Assembly (NCBI RefSeq): GCF_000022605.2
Contig: NC_013454.1
Span: 62,001-126,000, forward strand
Length of the DNA stretch: 64,000 nt
Source: Blattabacterium sp. (Blattella germanica) str. Bge
GTDB lineage: Bacteria; Bacteroidota; Bacteroidia; Flavobacteriales; Blattabacteriaceae
Direction: 5' to 3'
Below are positions 1 to 9,776 of this stretch, in pieces. The translations under genes and the position numbers were made by a program. A model generated the notes under the pieces. It was not told where the DNA came from and did not search any database. It worked only from the letters and a program-made list of their open reading frames with translations. The first letter of the stretch is position 1. Each line of letters opens with the position of its first letter.

Positions 1-1212
1 ATAGAAAATTATAAATTTGAAGCTGAACAAGCGGAAAGATCAGGAGACTATGGAAAAGTAGCAGAATTAAGATATGGAAAAATAAAAGAAGAAGAAAATA
101 AAGTAAAATATTTTGAAAATGAATTAAAAAAACAGGAAAATAAGGGAAAAAAAATGATCCAAGAAGAAGTATCTAGAGAAGATATTGCTCAAGTTGTATC
201 TAAATGGACTGGGATCCCAATTACTAAAATGTTGCAAAGCGAGAGAGAAAAATTATTATTTTTGGAGAAAGAATTACATAGAAGAGTCATTGGACAAAAT
301 GATGCAATTCAGTCTGTAGCAGATGCAATACGGCGTTCAAGAGCTGGATTGCAAGATGAAAAAAGACCTATAGGATCTTTTCTTTTTATGGGAAGTACCG
401 GAGTAGGAAAAACAGAACTTGCTAAAACCTTAGCAGAATATTTTATTGATGACGAAAACAACATGGTTCGCATAGATATGAGTGAATATCAAGAACGTCA
501 TTCTGTAAGCCGACTTATAGGAGCTCCTCCTGGATATATAGGTTATGATGAGAGTGGACAATTAACAGAAGCTATACGAAGACGTCCTTATAGTGTTATT
601 TTATTAGATGAAATAGAAAAAGCACATTCAGACATTTTGAATATTCTTTTACAGGTTTTAGATGATGGAAGATTAACAGATAATAAAGGAAGAACAGTCA
701 ATTTTACAAATACTATTATTATTATGACTTCTAATATAGGAGCGGACATTATTCAGGATAATTTAGATCAAGAAATTTCTTATACTTATAATAGAATGGA
801 AGCTACAAAAAAAGCTTTAATAGATTTGTTAAGAAATATTGTAAAACCTGAATTTATTAATCGGATTGATGAAATTATTCTGTTTAAACCTCTTTCTAGA
901 AAAGAAATTAGAGATATTGTGAAGTTGCAAATGAAAAAATTAGGAGATTTATTATTAAATAAGAAAAATATTCATATAGAATCTACTCATGAAGCTATAG
1001 AATATTTATCAGAAAAAGGATATGATTCTCATTTTGGAGCTAGACCTTTAAAAAGAGTTATTCAACATGACATTTTAAATAATCTTTCCAAAGAAATACT
1101 TGGAGGAAAAGTACAGGAAAATCATAAAATATTGATAGATTTTTTTAAAGAACAAGGAATTGTATTTCGTCAATCAGAAAAGTTAGAAAATGTCAATATT
1201 CATTCAGAATAA
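1..1212 (+). CDS. clpB: ATP-dependent chaperone ClpB, C-terminal part (5' end outside window)
   Basis: The frame is open from base 1, so the gene enters from the left; the ATG at 154 is internal. The 403 visible residues cover the end of the middle coiled-coil domain, then the second AAA+ module. Its Walker A is GSTGVGKT (about residue 131 of the visible part), its Walker B is VILLDEIEKA (about 198), and the sensor and C-terminal small domain (GARPLKRVIQ) follow. The coiled coil and the motif DIAQVVSKWTGIPITKM are typical of ClpB rather than ClpA. ClpB is a cytosolic hexameric disaggregase that works with DnaK to rescue aggregated proteins. The stop lies 19 bases before era. Identification is firm; only the N-terminal half is missing because of the window edge. 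Confidence 0.95.
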   Translation: MENYKFEAEQAERSGDYGKVAELRYGKIKEEENKVKYFENELKKQENKGKKMIQEEVSREDIAQVVSKWTGIPITKMLQSEREKLLFLEKELHRRVIGQNDAIQSVADAIRRSRAGLQDEKRPIGSFLFMGSTGVGKTELAKTLAEYFIDDENNMVRIDMSEYQERHSVSRLIGAPPGYIGYDESGQLTEAIRRRPYSVILLDEIEKAHSDILNILLQVLDDGRLTDNKGRTVNFTNTIIIMTSNIGADIIQDNLDQEISYTYNRMEATKKALIDLLRNIVKPEFINRIDEIILFKPLSRKEIRDIVKLQMKKLGDLLLNKKNIHIESTHEAIEYLSEKGYDSHFGARPLKRVIQHDILNNLSKEILGGKVQENHKILIDFFKEQGIVFRQSEKLENVNIHSE

Positions 1213-1231
1213 ATGATAATGATAAAAAATA

Positions 1232-2110
1232 GTGATTCACAAATCTGGTTTTGTTAATATTATAGGATTTCCCAATACTGGGAAATCTACCTTAATGAAT
1301 TCTTTAGTAGGAGAAAAGCTATCTATAACAACATATAAACCACAAACTACTCGTCATAGAATATTGGGAATTATTAATGAATCTAATTTTCAGATCATAT
1401 TTTCTGATACTCCAGGAATAATCGATCCTGTTTACCCTATGCAAAAAATTATGATGCAGTATGTAGAAAAAGCATTAGAAGATGCAGATATTATTTTGTT
1501 CCTAACAGAAATTGGAAAACTAGAAAATATACCAATATTCAATGAAATTAAAAAAACAAATGTTCCTATTATTATATTAATAAATAAAATAGATCAAATA
1601 GGAATAAAATATAGAGAATACGTATTATATGATGCAATTAATCATTGGCATAAATTATTTCCTAATTCAGAAATATTACCAATATCTGCATTAAAAAAAA
1701 TGAATCAAGATCTTTTGATGAATAAAATTATAGACTTATTATCTGAACATCCACCTTACTATTCTAAAGAATTTTTAAGCAACAGATCTAAACGTTTTTT
1801 TGTCAATGAAATAATTAGAGAAAAATATTTTTTTATACAAAAAGAAATTCCTTATTCTGTAGAAATAAATACAATACTTTTTAAAAAAGAAAAAACTTTC
1901 ATATATATATTATCTTATATATATGTGGAACGAAATTCTCAAAAAGGAATTTTAATTGGTAAAAGAGGAGATAGTCTTAAAAAATTGAAGTTTTTTTCTA
2001 TTAAAAGTATAGAATCTTTTTTGAGAACAAAGATTAAATTAAATCTTTACGTGAAAGTTTCTCCATATTGGCGATATGACTATAAAAAATTAAAATTTTT
2101 TGGATACTGA
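1232..2110 (+). CDS. era: GTPase Era
   Basis: A 292-residue protein with a G1 loop GFPNTGKST near residue 12, switch motif DTPGI near 59 and NKID near 118. A C-terminal KH RNA-binding domain ends in the Era signature VKVSPYWR...FGY. Era binds the 3' end of 16S rRNA and helps 30S maturation in the cytosol. The start is GTG at 1232: the protein MIHKSGFVNIIG lines up with the usual flavobacterial start, and the ATGs at 1213 and 1219 are in another frame and hit a stop at once. It follows clpB closely and may be cotranscribed with it. Its tail faces the end of tyrS with only a few bases between them. Confidence 0.95.
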   Translation: MIHKSGFVNIIGFPNTGKSTLMNSLVGEKLSITTYKPQTTRHRILGIINESNFQIIFSDTPGIIDPVYPMQKIMMQYVEKALEDADIILFLTEIGKLENIPIFNEIKKTNVPIIILINKIDQIGIKYREYVLYDAINHWHKLFPNSEILPISALKKMNQDLLMNKIIDLLSEHPPYYSKEFLSNRSKRFFVNEIIREKYFFIQKEIPYSVEINTILFKKEKTFIYILSYIYVERNSQKGILIGKRGDSLKKLKFFSIKSIESFLRTKIKLNLYVKVSPYWRYDYKKLKFFGY

Positions 2111-2119
2111 ATTCATTAT

Positions 2120-2311
2120 TCATTCAATTTTTATCATGAAAAATTCTTTTTTACCAAATTGTAGTAGAATATATTTTTTTTCTATAATGTTCTTTTTTTT
2201 AAGCAAAATATTTTCTTTTGTTAGAATTTTATTTAAATAAATTGAATTTGCTTTTATCGCACGATTTGCTTTACTTTTTGAATCAAAAAAAACCACTTTT
2301 TTTTAAAAGAT
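2120..2311 (-). other. Out-of-frame S4 domain of tyrS
   Basis: Reading the minus strand past the tyrS stop, the segment between the two homopolymers encodes LLDLLKKSGFF in a shifted frame. After the A8 run at 2285-2292 (T8 on the coding strand), the original frame resumes with DSKSKANRAIKANSIYLNK, then IEKKYILLQFGKKEFF, ending at a TGA at 2120. This matches the S4 pattern of TyrRS (SK-x-EAR, a VSIN-like strand, KYLLVQKGKK). One base is missing from the A6 run at 2317-2322 and one is extra in the A8 run. The net frame is unchanged, but TAG and TAA codons lie between them. Conservation of the whole domain shows the damage is recent, corrected in expression, or artefactual. Confidence 0.8.
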
Positions 2312-3397
2312 CTAATAAAAAATTCCTTTTTGAAATTCTTCAAAAGAAAGAATCATGTGTGGAATATGATTGTATATGGAAATCAGAGTTTCTTCATTTA
2401 ATAATTGTAAAGTTTCATTTTTATTATGAAATAATACATTTGTGATTTTCATGATTTCTTCTGAAATTAAATTTCCATGAACCCATTTTGTCATTTCATA
2501 AGCTAGTTTTTTTTGCAAAAATCTTTGACTTGGATTTTTCTTGTGTTGAATAATTAATTGATCTATTTTTTCCTTAGAAAGAAAAGTATATATTTTGACA
2601 TATTTTTCAATTTCAAAATCAGAAATATTTATCCAGAATTGATAGAATTTGTATGGAGTCGTTTTACTTTTATCTAACCATATATTTTCTTCTTTTTCAC
2701 TTTTTCCAAATTTGATTCCATTAGGTTTTGTTATTAAAGGAAAAGTAAATCCATATACTTTTTTACCTGTTTTTTTTCTTATTAATTCTATACCTGTTGT
2801 GATATTCCCCCATTGATCAGATCCACCTATTTGTAATAGACAATTTCTCATTTGATTTAAATATAAAAAATCGTATCCTTGTATAAGTGAATAAGAAAAT
2901 TCAGTGAAAGAAATTCCGTTTTTTTTATCATTAATTCTTTTTTTTACAGAATCTTTAGAAATCATATGATTCACGGTAAAATATTTTCCAATATCACGAA
3001 TAAATTCTAAAAAAGAAACATTTTGAATCCAATCCAAATTATTTAATAATTCTGTTTCTTCTGAATGAACTTTAAGAAGTTTTAAAATTTGATTTTTTAT
3101 AGATTCCGTATTTTTTTGCAAAATTTCTTTATCCAGTAAAATTCTACTATTTTCTTTTCCAGAAGGGTCGCCGATAAAACCTGTAGCTCCACCAATCAGT
3201 ACTAAGGATTTGTGTCCCATTTTTTGAAAATGAATGAGAATAATAAGAGGGAGCAAACTTCCTAAATGAAGAGAATCAGATGTTGGATCAAATCCTATAT
3301 ACATTGTGATAGGTTTTTTTAATTGATTTTCTATCCCAGGAACTTTATTTTTTATTAAACCTCTCCATGAGAGTTCTTCAATGATATTTTTTTGCAT
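2312..3397 (-). CDS. tyrS: Tyrosyl-tRNA synthetase, catalytic part (S4 domain split off by frameshifts)
   Basis: The open frame gives 361 residues: a class I Rossmann catalytic domain with HLGS near residue 44 (the HIGH motif), GGSDQWGN for tyrosine and tRNA binding, and KFGKS as the KMSKS loop. It charges tRNA-Tyr in the cytosol. Family members of this type are about 420-430 residues with a C-terminal S4 RNA-binding domain. Here the frame ends at a TAG (2312-2314) just where S4 should begin. The S4 sequence is still present in 2120-2311, reachable through two compensating one-base shifts in homopolymers. With both corrected the gene would run from 3397 to 2120, about 425 residues, the normal length. 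It may be read by polymerase slippage, be a shortened enzyme, or reflect sequencing error. An essential function makes full loss unlikely unless another copy exists. Confidence 0.9.
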   Translation of the reverse strand: MQKNIIEELSWRGLIKNKVPGIENQLKKPITMYIGFDPTSDSLHLGSLLPLIILIHFQKMGHKSLVLIGGATGFIGDPSGKENSRILLDKEILQKNTESIKNQILKLLKVHSEETELLNNLDWIQNVSFLEFIRDIGKYFTVNHMISKDSVKKRINDKKNGISFTEFSYSLIQGYDFLYLNQMRNCLLQIGGSDQWGNITTGIELIRKKTGKKVYGFTFPLITKPNGIKFGKSEKEENIWLDKSKTTPYKFYQFWINISDFEIEKYVKIYTFLSKEKIDQLIIQHKKNPSQRFLQKKLAYEMTKWVHGNLISEEIMKITNVLFHNKNETLQLLNEETLISIYNHIPHMILSFEEFQKGIFY

Positions 3398-3429
3398 GTA
3401 GTATCTGTATCTAAATAATAGTTAAATAA

Positions 3430-3795
3430 ATGAGAAAAAAGATCATAGGATATAATTTTTACACTTTCTTTTTTAGTTTAATACATATTATTTTAAGCAT
3501 TCTTTTTTTTAGAAAAGATTTTCTTTTCATATTAAAAACATATATTTTTTTGTTGCCTTTTAGTAGTTTTTTGTTTTTTATTTGTTTGTTTGCAAGTATA
3601 AATAAATCTAAAAGAACTACATGTATTTATGTATTATGTGGTATAATTAAGTTGTTTTTTGGTATTTTCATTTTTATTATTTTAATGATTGAATATGATG
3701 ATTTTTCTAATTTTTTTTTATTAAGAATTTTTTGTAATTTTGTTTTATCATATTTTATGATACTCTTTTTTAGAACTCTATTTTTATCAACATAA
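3430..3795 (+). CDS. Small four-helix membrane protein, function unknown
   Basis: A 121-residue, very hydrophobic protein with about four predicted transmembrane segments (roughly residues 9-27, 33-56, 65-88 and 93-117). A short basic loop, INKSKRTT, sits between the second and third. I see no catalytic motif. The layout resembles small flavobacterial inner-membrane proteins found near ATP-synthase genes (the DUF6168 type), but this is a weak resemblance. The rest of the ATP synthase operon is not beside it here. It starts 32 bases from the divergent tyrS start and is convergent with the next gene. Extreme T-richness is expected for a membrane protein in this genome, so the frame could be less constrained than it looks. 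Confidence 0.65.
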   Translation: MRKKIIGYNFYTFFFSLIHIILSILFFRKDFLFILKTYIFLLPFSSFLFFICLFASINKSKRTTCIYVLCGIIKLFFGIFIFIILMIEYDDFSNFFLLRIFCNFVLSYFMILFFRTLFLST

Positions 3796-3800
3796 GTGTT

Positions 3801-5348
3801 TTATTTATTTTTTAGATATTTTTCTTGTATAATGATTTCCACGGATTTATTTTCTATTTTAGAATTCAGCCAAGAAATAATGTCTAAATAAAGGAAAGTT
3901 CTCTTTTCATAAGGATGATCATAATATTTAATTAATTTATCTCTTAATTTTTTAAACTGACCTTTGATTTGATGTGGATACACATTTCCCAGGTTCTTAA
4001 AAAAATGAATAATTTTTTTTTGCACGATATACCAATCATCCATTTGAATAAAAAATCTGTATGCGGACTGAATCTTTTGATCCATATTTTCATCTAATCC
4101 ACTTTCGTAACAAGCAATTAAATGTAGGAGTCTGGCAAAACATTGTAAATCTTGTCGTAAATTTTTTTTCTTATTTTCCATGATTTTTGACAAATACCGA
4201 ATGGTATTTTCATTGTCCCCGCTTCCAAAATACAAACAAGCGATTTTGTAATAAAGAACCATAATGTAATGAGAATCTAAACGATTGTAGATTTTTTTGA
4301 AATCCATAAATAATGATGGAAGAATTTTTTTAACCCCTTCTGAAAAACTTCCTTCCATGTAATGTTTGTTAATACGATTAGTATATGTATACATAAAAAT
4401 TAATATTTTGGTGTTTCCATTTACAAGAATTTCTCCATTTTTAACTTCCTTTTCAAATTGTTTTAATACATCAGTAAACTTTGAGTAATGATTCAAATAA
4501 AATAAGGTATCTAATAAATAATGATATCCTTTTAAGTAACTAACAGGAGCTATTTTTTTTGCTTTTATATGATTTTGAAATAATTCCACCCATTTATAAG
4601 ATGATCTATAGCACATGATAAAATCTTGTCGAATGTAATGATACCATACTTGAGCCTGATATAAAAACAATTTTTCATAAAAACTAAGTTTCTCAATATC
4701 AAATTTTGGAAGATTTGTACGAAAATATGTTTCTATAAATATTTTGTCTTTTTCATTTCTTACATATCCTACTTTTAAATACAAACCATACAATTCCAGA
4801 GAAAGATTAGATAAAGCATTGTTACATTGAATTTTTTCAATCAATTCTTTAGATTCTGCTGATAATTCTCCAGATCTAGAATAAAGACTTCTAGTTATAT
4901 GTTGAGATTCTATCATTTTTTCAAATTCAACTAATTCTAAAAGAATCGTATTATATTCATAACATCTGGCAATAATTTTTGCTTTTCCTAATAATTTTAA
5001 GCTTTGTATGTATAAACCTTTATTGTATAAAATCTGAGCAAAATTTAAATATTCACGTATTTGTATATCATGATTTTTTTCAGTGTGTAGTAACTTAAGA
5101 CTAATCAAAATTTGTTGATATAAATGAGCCTTTACATTAGACAATTGCATTTTGCTTATAGGAGTGTTTTTTAATATTTTTTTTTCATCATAAGAATTTA
5201 TTTTTCTCATAACTTCAAAAAGTTTCATAAACTTAGCACATTTATTTCGTTTTGTTCTACTGGCATAAAGTTTAAAATTTCTTTTTTCTGATTTTGATAA
5301 AGTTTGAATTAATAAAAGAAGATGATCTGATTTATTGTAGTTAGACAT
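3801..5348 (-). CDS. Conserved Bacteroidota helical-repeat protein, function unknown
   Basis: A 515-residue soluble protein, almost entirely alpha-helical by composition, with TPR-like stretches (for example YNKGLYIQSLKLLGKAKIIA near residue 110 and YFGSGDNENTIRYLSKIM near 375). No signal peptide, membrane segment or enzyme motif is visible. The N-terminus SDHLLLLIQTLSKSEKRNFK resembles a family I recall as uncharacterised in Flavobacteria. An intact frame of this length in a reduced genome implies selection. It is divergent from leuA across about 140 bases and convergent with the small membrane protein. A protein-interaction scaffold is plausible but not shown. Confidence 0.8.
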   Translation of the reverse strand: MSNYNKSDHLLLLIQTLSKSEKRNFKLYASRTKRNKCAKFMKLFEVMRKINSYDEKKILKNTPISKMQLSNVKAHLYQQILISLKLLHTEKNHDIQIREYLNFAQILYNKGLYIQSLKLLGKAKIIARCYEYNTILLELVEFEKMIESQHITRSLYSRSGELSAESKELIEKIQCNNALSNLSLELYGLYLKVGYVRNEKDKIFIETYFRTNLPKFDIEKLSFYEKLFLYQAQVWYHYIRQDFIMCYRSSYKWVELFQNHIKAKKIAPVSYLKGYHYLLDTLFYLNHYSKFTDVLKQFEKEVKNGEILVNGNTKILIFMYTYTNRINKHYMEGSFSEGVKKILPSLFMDFKKIYNRLDSHYIMVLYYKIACLYFGSGDNENTIRYLSKIMENKKKNLRQDLQCFARLLHLIACYESGLDENMDQKIQSAYRFFIQMDDWYIVQKKIIHFFKNLGNVYPHQIKGQFKKLRDKLIKYYDHPYEKRTFLYLDIISWLNSKIENKSVEIIIQEKYLKNK

Positions 5349-5491
5349 TGTAATTGTATAATAATATTTGGTTTGATAAATAGAAAAATAGAAAATAATT
5401 CTGACAATTAGATATTGTAAGTATTAAAATAATTTGTTTCTATTTTCTTTTTGGAAAAAATAGTTTTGATATTATCAAATAATCTAATGAT
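5349..5491 (+). promoter_or_regulatory. Divergent intergenic region with candidate leuA promoter
   Basis: This 143-base spacer separates the helical-repeat gene and leuA. It holds TAGTTTTG at 5461-5468, which fits the Bacteroidota -7 element TAnnTTTG. A TTTG at 5433-5436 could be the -33 element, although the gap of 24 bases is a little long. Transcription would then start some 15-20 bases before the leuA ATG. I see no leader peptide, T-box or hairpin attenuator, so leucine control of the operon is not apparent. The call rests on motif matching alone in very AT-rich DNA. Confidence 0.3.
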
Positions 5492-6709
5492 ATGGAAAAA
5501 AAAAGAATACAAATTTTTGATACAACTTTGCGAGATGGAGAACAGGTACCTGGGTGCAAATTAAATACTAAAGAAAAAATAAAAATAGCTAAAAGATTAG
5601 AAGCTTTAGGAGTCGATGTAATTGAAGCTGGATTTCCTACCTCAAGTCCAGGAGATTATCAATCTGTTCAAGAAATCTGTAAATCCGTTTCAAAAACTGT
5701 GGTTTGTGCGTTATCCAGAGCTGTAGAAAAAGATATAGAGATAGCCGGAAAAGCCTTACAACATGCTAAAAGACCAAGAATTCATACAGGGATAGGAACA
5801 TCTAATTGTCATATTCGTTATAAATTCAATAGTACTCCGGATCAAATTATAGAAAGAGCTATTCATGCTGTAAAATATGCAAAGAAGTTTGTAGAAGATG
5901 TTGAATTTTATGCAGAGGATGCAGGCCGTACAGAAAATGAATTTTTAGCAAAAGTTTGTGAAAATGTGATAAAGTATGGAGCTACTGTTATTAACATTCC
6001 TGATACAACAGGATATTGTCTCCCAGAAGAATATGGAGATAAAATTAACTTTTTAAAAGAAAATGTTAAAGGAATTCATAAAATAACGTTGTCTACTCAT
6101 TGTCATAATGATTTGGGATTGGCTACAGCAAATTCTTTGTCTGGGATAATAAATGGAGCACAACAAGTGGAATGTACAATTAATGGGATTGGAGAAAGAG
6201 CTGGTAATACTTCTTTGGAAGAAATAGTTATGATTATTAAACAAAATTCTCATTTGAATTTGTTTACTAATATAAATACAAAACTTATTTCTTCTATAAG
6301 CCATTTAGTGTCTGAATGCACAGGAATGAGTGTACAAGCTAATAAAGCTATTGTAGGAGTCAATGCATTTTCTCATTCATCAGGAATTCATCAAGATGGA
6401 GTGATAAAAAGAAGAGAAACTTATGAAAGTATTAATCCAGAAGATGTTGGAATAGATCAGTCTTCAATTATTCTAACAGCTAGAAGTGGAAGAGCTGCTT
6501 TAGCTTATCGTTATAAAAAATTGGGTTATTTTTTAAGCAAAAAATCTTTAGATTTGATTTATTCTATTTTTTTAAAATATGCTGATGAAAAAAAAGAAAT
6601 TACTGATAGGGAATTAAAAACGATATTGGAAAAAGCGAATTCGAACATGAATAACAAGATATTGCATACCAATGCTAGTACTAGTAACAGAAGAATAAAT
6701 GTAGTGTAA
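5492..6709 (+). CDS. leuA: 2-isopropylmalate synthase
   Basis: A 405-residue enzyme that condenses 2-oxoisovalerate with acetyl-CoA, the committed step of leucine synthesis. The TIM barrel shows [13 protein letters not shown] at residues 9-21 (catalytic Arg and metal Asp), the metal-binding [13 protein letters not shown] near 201, and [11 protein letters not shown] near 232. The protein stops about 25 residues past the linker domain, so the 120-140 residue regulatory domain that binds leucine in long LeuA proteins is absent. Short LeuA forms occur in other Bacteroidota, so this is probably ancestral. First gene of a tight leuA-leuC-leuD-leuB run, 2 bases before leuC. The closest alternative (homocitrate or methylthioalkylmalate synthase) is ruled out by context. 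Confidence 0.95.
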   Translation: MEKKRIQIFDTTLRDGEQVPGCKLNTKEKIKIAKRLEALGVDVIEAGFPTSSPGDYQSVQEICKSVSKTVVCALSRAVEKDIEIAGKALQHAKRPRIHTGIGTSNCHIRYKFNSTPDQIIERAIHAVKYAKKFVEDVEFYAEDAGRTENEFLAKVCENVIKYGATVINIPDTTGYCLPEEYGDKINFLKENVKGIHKITLSTHCHNDLGLATANSLSGIINGAQQVECTINGIGERAGNTSLEEIVMIIKQNSHLNLFTNINTKLISSISHLVSECTGMSVQANKAIVGVNAFSHSSGIHQDGVIKRRETYESINPEDVGIDQSSIILTARSGRAALAYRYKKLGYFLSKKSLDLIYSIFLKYADEKKEITDRELKTILEKANSNMNNKILHTNASTSNRRINVV

Positions 6710-6711
6710 AA

Positions 6712-8082
6712 ATGTCAAAATCATTATTTGATAAAGTTTGGGAATCTCATATAGTTAAAAAACTAGAAGATGGAATATATGTTATTTATATTGATAGACA
6801 TTATATACATGAAGTAACGAGTCCACAAGCTTTTTTAGAATTAGAAAAAAGAAATTTGTCTATTTTTAGACCTAAACAAATTGTAGCTACAGCGGATCAT
6901 AACGTACCTACAATAAATCAACATTTACCTGTTTTAGATCCTTTATCTAGAAAACAAATAAATTTGTTAACAGATAATTGCCTTAAATTTGGAATTAAGT
7001 TATACCAATTGGGTGATGAAAACAATGGAATTGTTCATGTGATTGGACCTGAATTAGGTCATACTTTACCTGGTATGACAATCGTTTGTGGAGATAGCCA
7101 CACTTCTACTCATGGAGCTTTTGGCTGTATAGCTTTTGGAATTGGTACAAGTCAAGTTTCAATGGTTATGGCTAGTCAATGTTTACTGTTATCCAAACCC
7201 AAACAAATGAAAATTCAACTAAATGGAAATTTAAAGAGAGGAGTTACACCAAAAGATGTCATTTTATATATTATTTCAAAATTGGGAGTAGATGCAGGAA
7301 TAGGACATTTTATAGAATATACAGGAGATATCATTCAAAAAATGAGTATGGAAGGTAGAATGACTATTTGTAATATGAGTATTGAGATGGGAGCAAAGGG
7401 TGGATTAATAGCTCCAGATCAAATTACTTTTGATTACATTAAAAAATGTAAAGGGTTTAAAGAATCGAAAGAACAAATAGAATATTGGAAATCTTTAATG
7501 ACAGATGAAAATACAACATTTGATAAGGAATATATTTTCAATGCTGAAGAAATTGAGCCAATGATAACTTATGGAACAAATCCTGGGATGGCAATAAAAA
7601 TTTCTGAATCGATTCCAAAATCGAATATAGATTGGAAATCTTTAAATTATATGGGATTTTACCCAGGAGAATCTTTAATAGGAAAAAAAATTCATTATAT
7701 TTTTATAGGAAGTTGCACGAATTCTAGAATAGAAGATTTGAGATTAGTAGCTTCTATAGTAAAAGGAAAAAAGAAAGCGAGTCATGTTCGTGTTATGATA
7801 GTTCCTGGATCAAATCAGGTAGTCAAACAAGCTAAAGAAGAAGGGTTAGATAAAATTTTCCAAAATTGTGGATTTGAATTTCGTCAACCTGGATGTTCTG
7901 CTTGTTTGGGAATGAATGAAGATAAAATTCCTTCAGGAAAATATTGTGTTTCTACATCTAACAGAAATTTTGAGGGGAGACAAGGCCCAGGATCGAGAAC
8001 GTTATTAGCAAGTCCTTTAACAGCTGCTATTATAGCTATTGAAGGAAGAATTGTAGATATTAATCAATACATTCATTCATGA
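6712..8082 (+). CDS. leuC: 3-isopropylmalate dehydratase large subunit
   Basis: A 456-residue aconitase-family subunit. With LeuD it isomerises 2- to 3-isopropylmalate. The three cysteines that hold the 4Fe-4S cluster are visible in GSCTNSR (near residue 337) and in CSACLG (near 396). HTSTHGAFG (near 128) and GPGSRT (near 424) are further active-site motifs. Length is normal for the family (about 465). It begins 2 bases after leuA, and its last four bases overlap the leuD start (ATGA), so translation of the two subunits is probably coupled. Cluster assembly would need the Suf system, of which sufE is seen at 56 kb. Confidence 0.96.
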   Translation: MSKSLFDKVWESHIVKKLEDGIYVIYIDRHYIHEVTSPQAFLELEKRNLSIFRPKQIVATADHNVPTINQHLPVLDPLSRKQINLLTDNCLKFGIKLYQLGDENNGIVHVIGPELGHTLPGMTIVCGDSHTSTHGAFGCIAFGIGTSQVSMVMASQCLLLSKPKQMKIQLNGNLKRGVTPKDVILYIISKLGVDAGIGHFIEYTGDIIQKMSMEGRMTICNMSIEMGAKGGLIAPDQITFDYIKKCKGFKESKEQIEYWKSLMTDENTTFDKEYIFNAEEIEPMITYGTNPGMAIKISESIPKSNIDWKSLNYMGFYPGESLIGKKIHYIFIGSCTNSRIEDLRLVASIVKGKKKASHVRVMIVPGSNQVVKQAKEEGLDKIFQNCGFEFRQPGCSACLGMNEDKIPSGKYCVSTSNRNFEGRQGPGSRTLLASPLTAAIIAIEGRIVDINQYIHS

Positions 8083-8678
8083 AAAAATTTACGATGTTAA
8101 TTAGCCAAGCTATTCCATTGCCTATAGAGGATATAGACACGGATCAGATTATTCCAGCTCGTTTTTTAAAAGAAATTAAACGTGAGGAATGTGGAAAAAA
8201 TCTTTTTATAGATTGGCGTTATAAAAAAGATGGATCTTTAAATAAAGATTTTGTATTCAATAATTCTAATTTCTTTGGAAAAATTCTTTTATCAGGAAGA
8301 AATTTTGGTTGTGGTTCTAGTCGTGAACATGCGGCCTGGTCTCTTTACGATTATGGATTTAGAGTTATAATATCTAGTTTTTTTGCTGATATTTTTAGAG
8401 AAAATGCACTGAACAATGGATTATTAACTGTAGAAGTATCTAAATGTTTTTTAAATAAATTATTTGATATCATTAATAAAAATCCCAGAACTCAAATAAA
8501 AGTTGATTTAATCAATCAAAAGGTTACAATAATGGAAACAGGAGAATTTTATCAATTTTACATACATCCATATAAAAAGAATTGTTTTTTAAATGGTTAT
8601 GATGATATAGATTTTTTAGTATCTATAAAAAAAGATGTAGAATATTTTGAAAAAAATAGAAAAAGTGTTCCATTTTAA
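8079..8678 (+). CDS. leuD: 3-isopropylmalate dehydratase small subunit
   Basis: A 199-residue swivel-domain partner of LeuC. The substrate-binding motif [13 protein letters not shown] lies near residue 71, and [13 protein letters not shown] near 19 is the usual N-terminal signature. Length is as expected (about 200). The start overlaps the leuC stop by four bases, a classical translational-coupling arrangement that suits a 1:1 heterodimer. The C-terminus is a little divergent and basic, which is common in this genome. leuB follows after 11 bases. Confidence 0.96.
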   Translation: MKKFTMLISQAIPLPIEDIDTDQIIPARFLKEIKREECGKNLFIDWRYKKDGSLNKDFVFNNSNFFGKILLSGRNFGCGSSREHAAWSLYDYGFRVIISSFFADIFRENALNNGLLTVEVSKCFLNKLFDIINKNPRTQIKVDLINQKVTIMETGEFYQFYIHPYKKNCFLNGYDDIDFLVSIKKDVEYFEKNRKSVPF

Positions 8679-8689
8679 TTTTAATTAAT

Positions 8690-9748
8690 ATGAAAAAAAA
8701 TATTTCTGTAATAGAAGGAGATGGAATAGGCCCTGAAGTCATGAAAGAAACAATAAAAATTTTGAATTCTATAGCTAAAAAATATGGTCATAATTTTAAT
8801 TATCAAAAAACTATGGCTGGATCTTTAGCCATAGAAAAATTTGGAAACCCAATGCCAGAAGAAACTATAGATAGTTGTTTAAAATCAGATGCTGTTTTAT
8901 TTGGATGTATAGGAGATGCAAAATATGATAAGAATCCAAGAGGGATGAGACCTGAAGATGGACTCTTAAAATTAAGAAAAAGAATGAATTTATATTGTAA
9001 TATTCGTCCTATAGTGGTTCATTCAAAAGTAAATAAATCCCCTATAAAAGAGGAATTATTAGATGGAGTTGATTTTATAATATATCGTGAATTGACTGGA
9101 GGTATTTATTTTGGAGAAAAAGGTCGTTCTCAAAATGGAGAAGTTGCTTATGATCATTGTATTTATTCCAAAGAAGAAATTGAAAGAATCGGAGAAATGG
9201 CTTTTAAAGCAGCACTTTCACGAAGAAAAAAAGTCACACTAGTGGATAAAGCAAATGTATTAGAAACTTCTAGATTATGGAGAGAAGTCATTCAAAAGAT
9301 AGCATTAGATTATCCAGGAGTTCGTCTGGACTTTTTGTATATAGATAATGCGGCTATGCAAATTATTATGAATCCTAAAAAATTTGATATTATTTTAACA
9401 GATAATCTATTTGGAGATATTCTTTCAGATGAATCTAGTGTAATTGCAAGTTCTTTGGGGTTATTGCCTTCTGCTTCTATAGGAAATAATAAATCTATGT
9501 TCGAACCTATACATGGATCTTATCCTCAAGCAAAGGGAAAAAATATAGCAAACCCTTTGGGATGTATTCTTTCAGGGTCGATGATGTTAGAATATTTTGG
9601 AATGCATAAAGAAAAAAATCTTTTAGAAGAAGCTGTAAAAAAGTCTATTGAAGCGAGAATTTGTACACAAGATCTTATAGATACAGAGTTTTCTTCAACT
9701 ACTGAAGAAGTGGGAGATTATATAGAAAAGTATATTAGAAATCAATAA
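8690..9748 (+). CDS. leuB: 3-isopropylmalate dehydrogenase
   Basis: A 352-residue NAD-dependent decarboxylating dehydrogenase that yields 4-methyl-2-oxopentanoate, the last dedicated step before transamination to leucine. It carries GDGIGPEV near residue 10, RELTGGIYFGEKG near 133, VDKANVLETSRLWR near 184, and DNLFGDILSDE near 240 (the Asp metal ligands). EPIHGSYP near 272 is the NAD-binding adenosine loop. It closes the leu run, so leucine synthesis from 2-oxoisovalerate is complete in this window. It faces the AddB-like gene, with 28 bases between the two stops and no strong hairpin. Confidence 0.96.
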   Translation: MKKNISVIEGDGIGPEVMKETIKILNSIAKKYGHNFNYQKTMAGSLAIEKFGNPMPEETIDSCLKSDAVLFGCIGDAKYDKNPRGMRPEDGLLKLRKRMNLYCNIRPIVVHSKVNKSPIKEELLDGVDFIIYRELTGGIYFGEKGRSQNGEVAYDHCIYSKEEIERIGEMAFKAALSRRKKVTLVDKANVLETSRLWREVIQKIALDYPGVRLDFLYIDNAAMQIIMNPKKFDIILTDNLFGDILSDESSVIASSLGLLPSASIGNNKSMFEPIHGSYPQAKGKNIANPLGCILSGSMMLEYFGMHKEKNLLEEAVKKSIEARICTQDLIDTEFSSTTEEVGDYIEKYIRNQ

Positions 9749-9776
9749 ATTTTTTCTATAATTGGTATTTTTGGAT

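Noticed and set aside
2218..2445. 75-residue plus-strand frame
   Set aside because: Antisense to tyrS and its S4 remnant, with only low-complexity composition.
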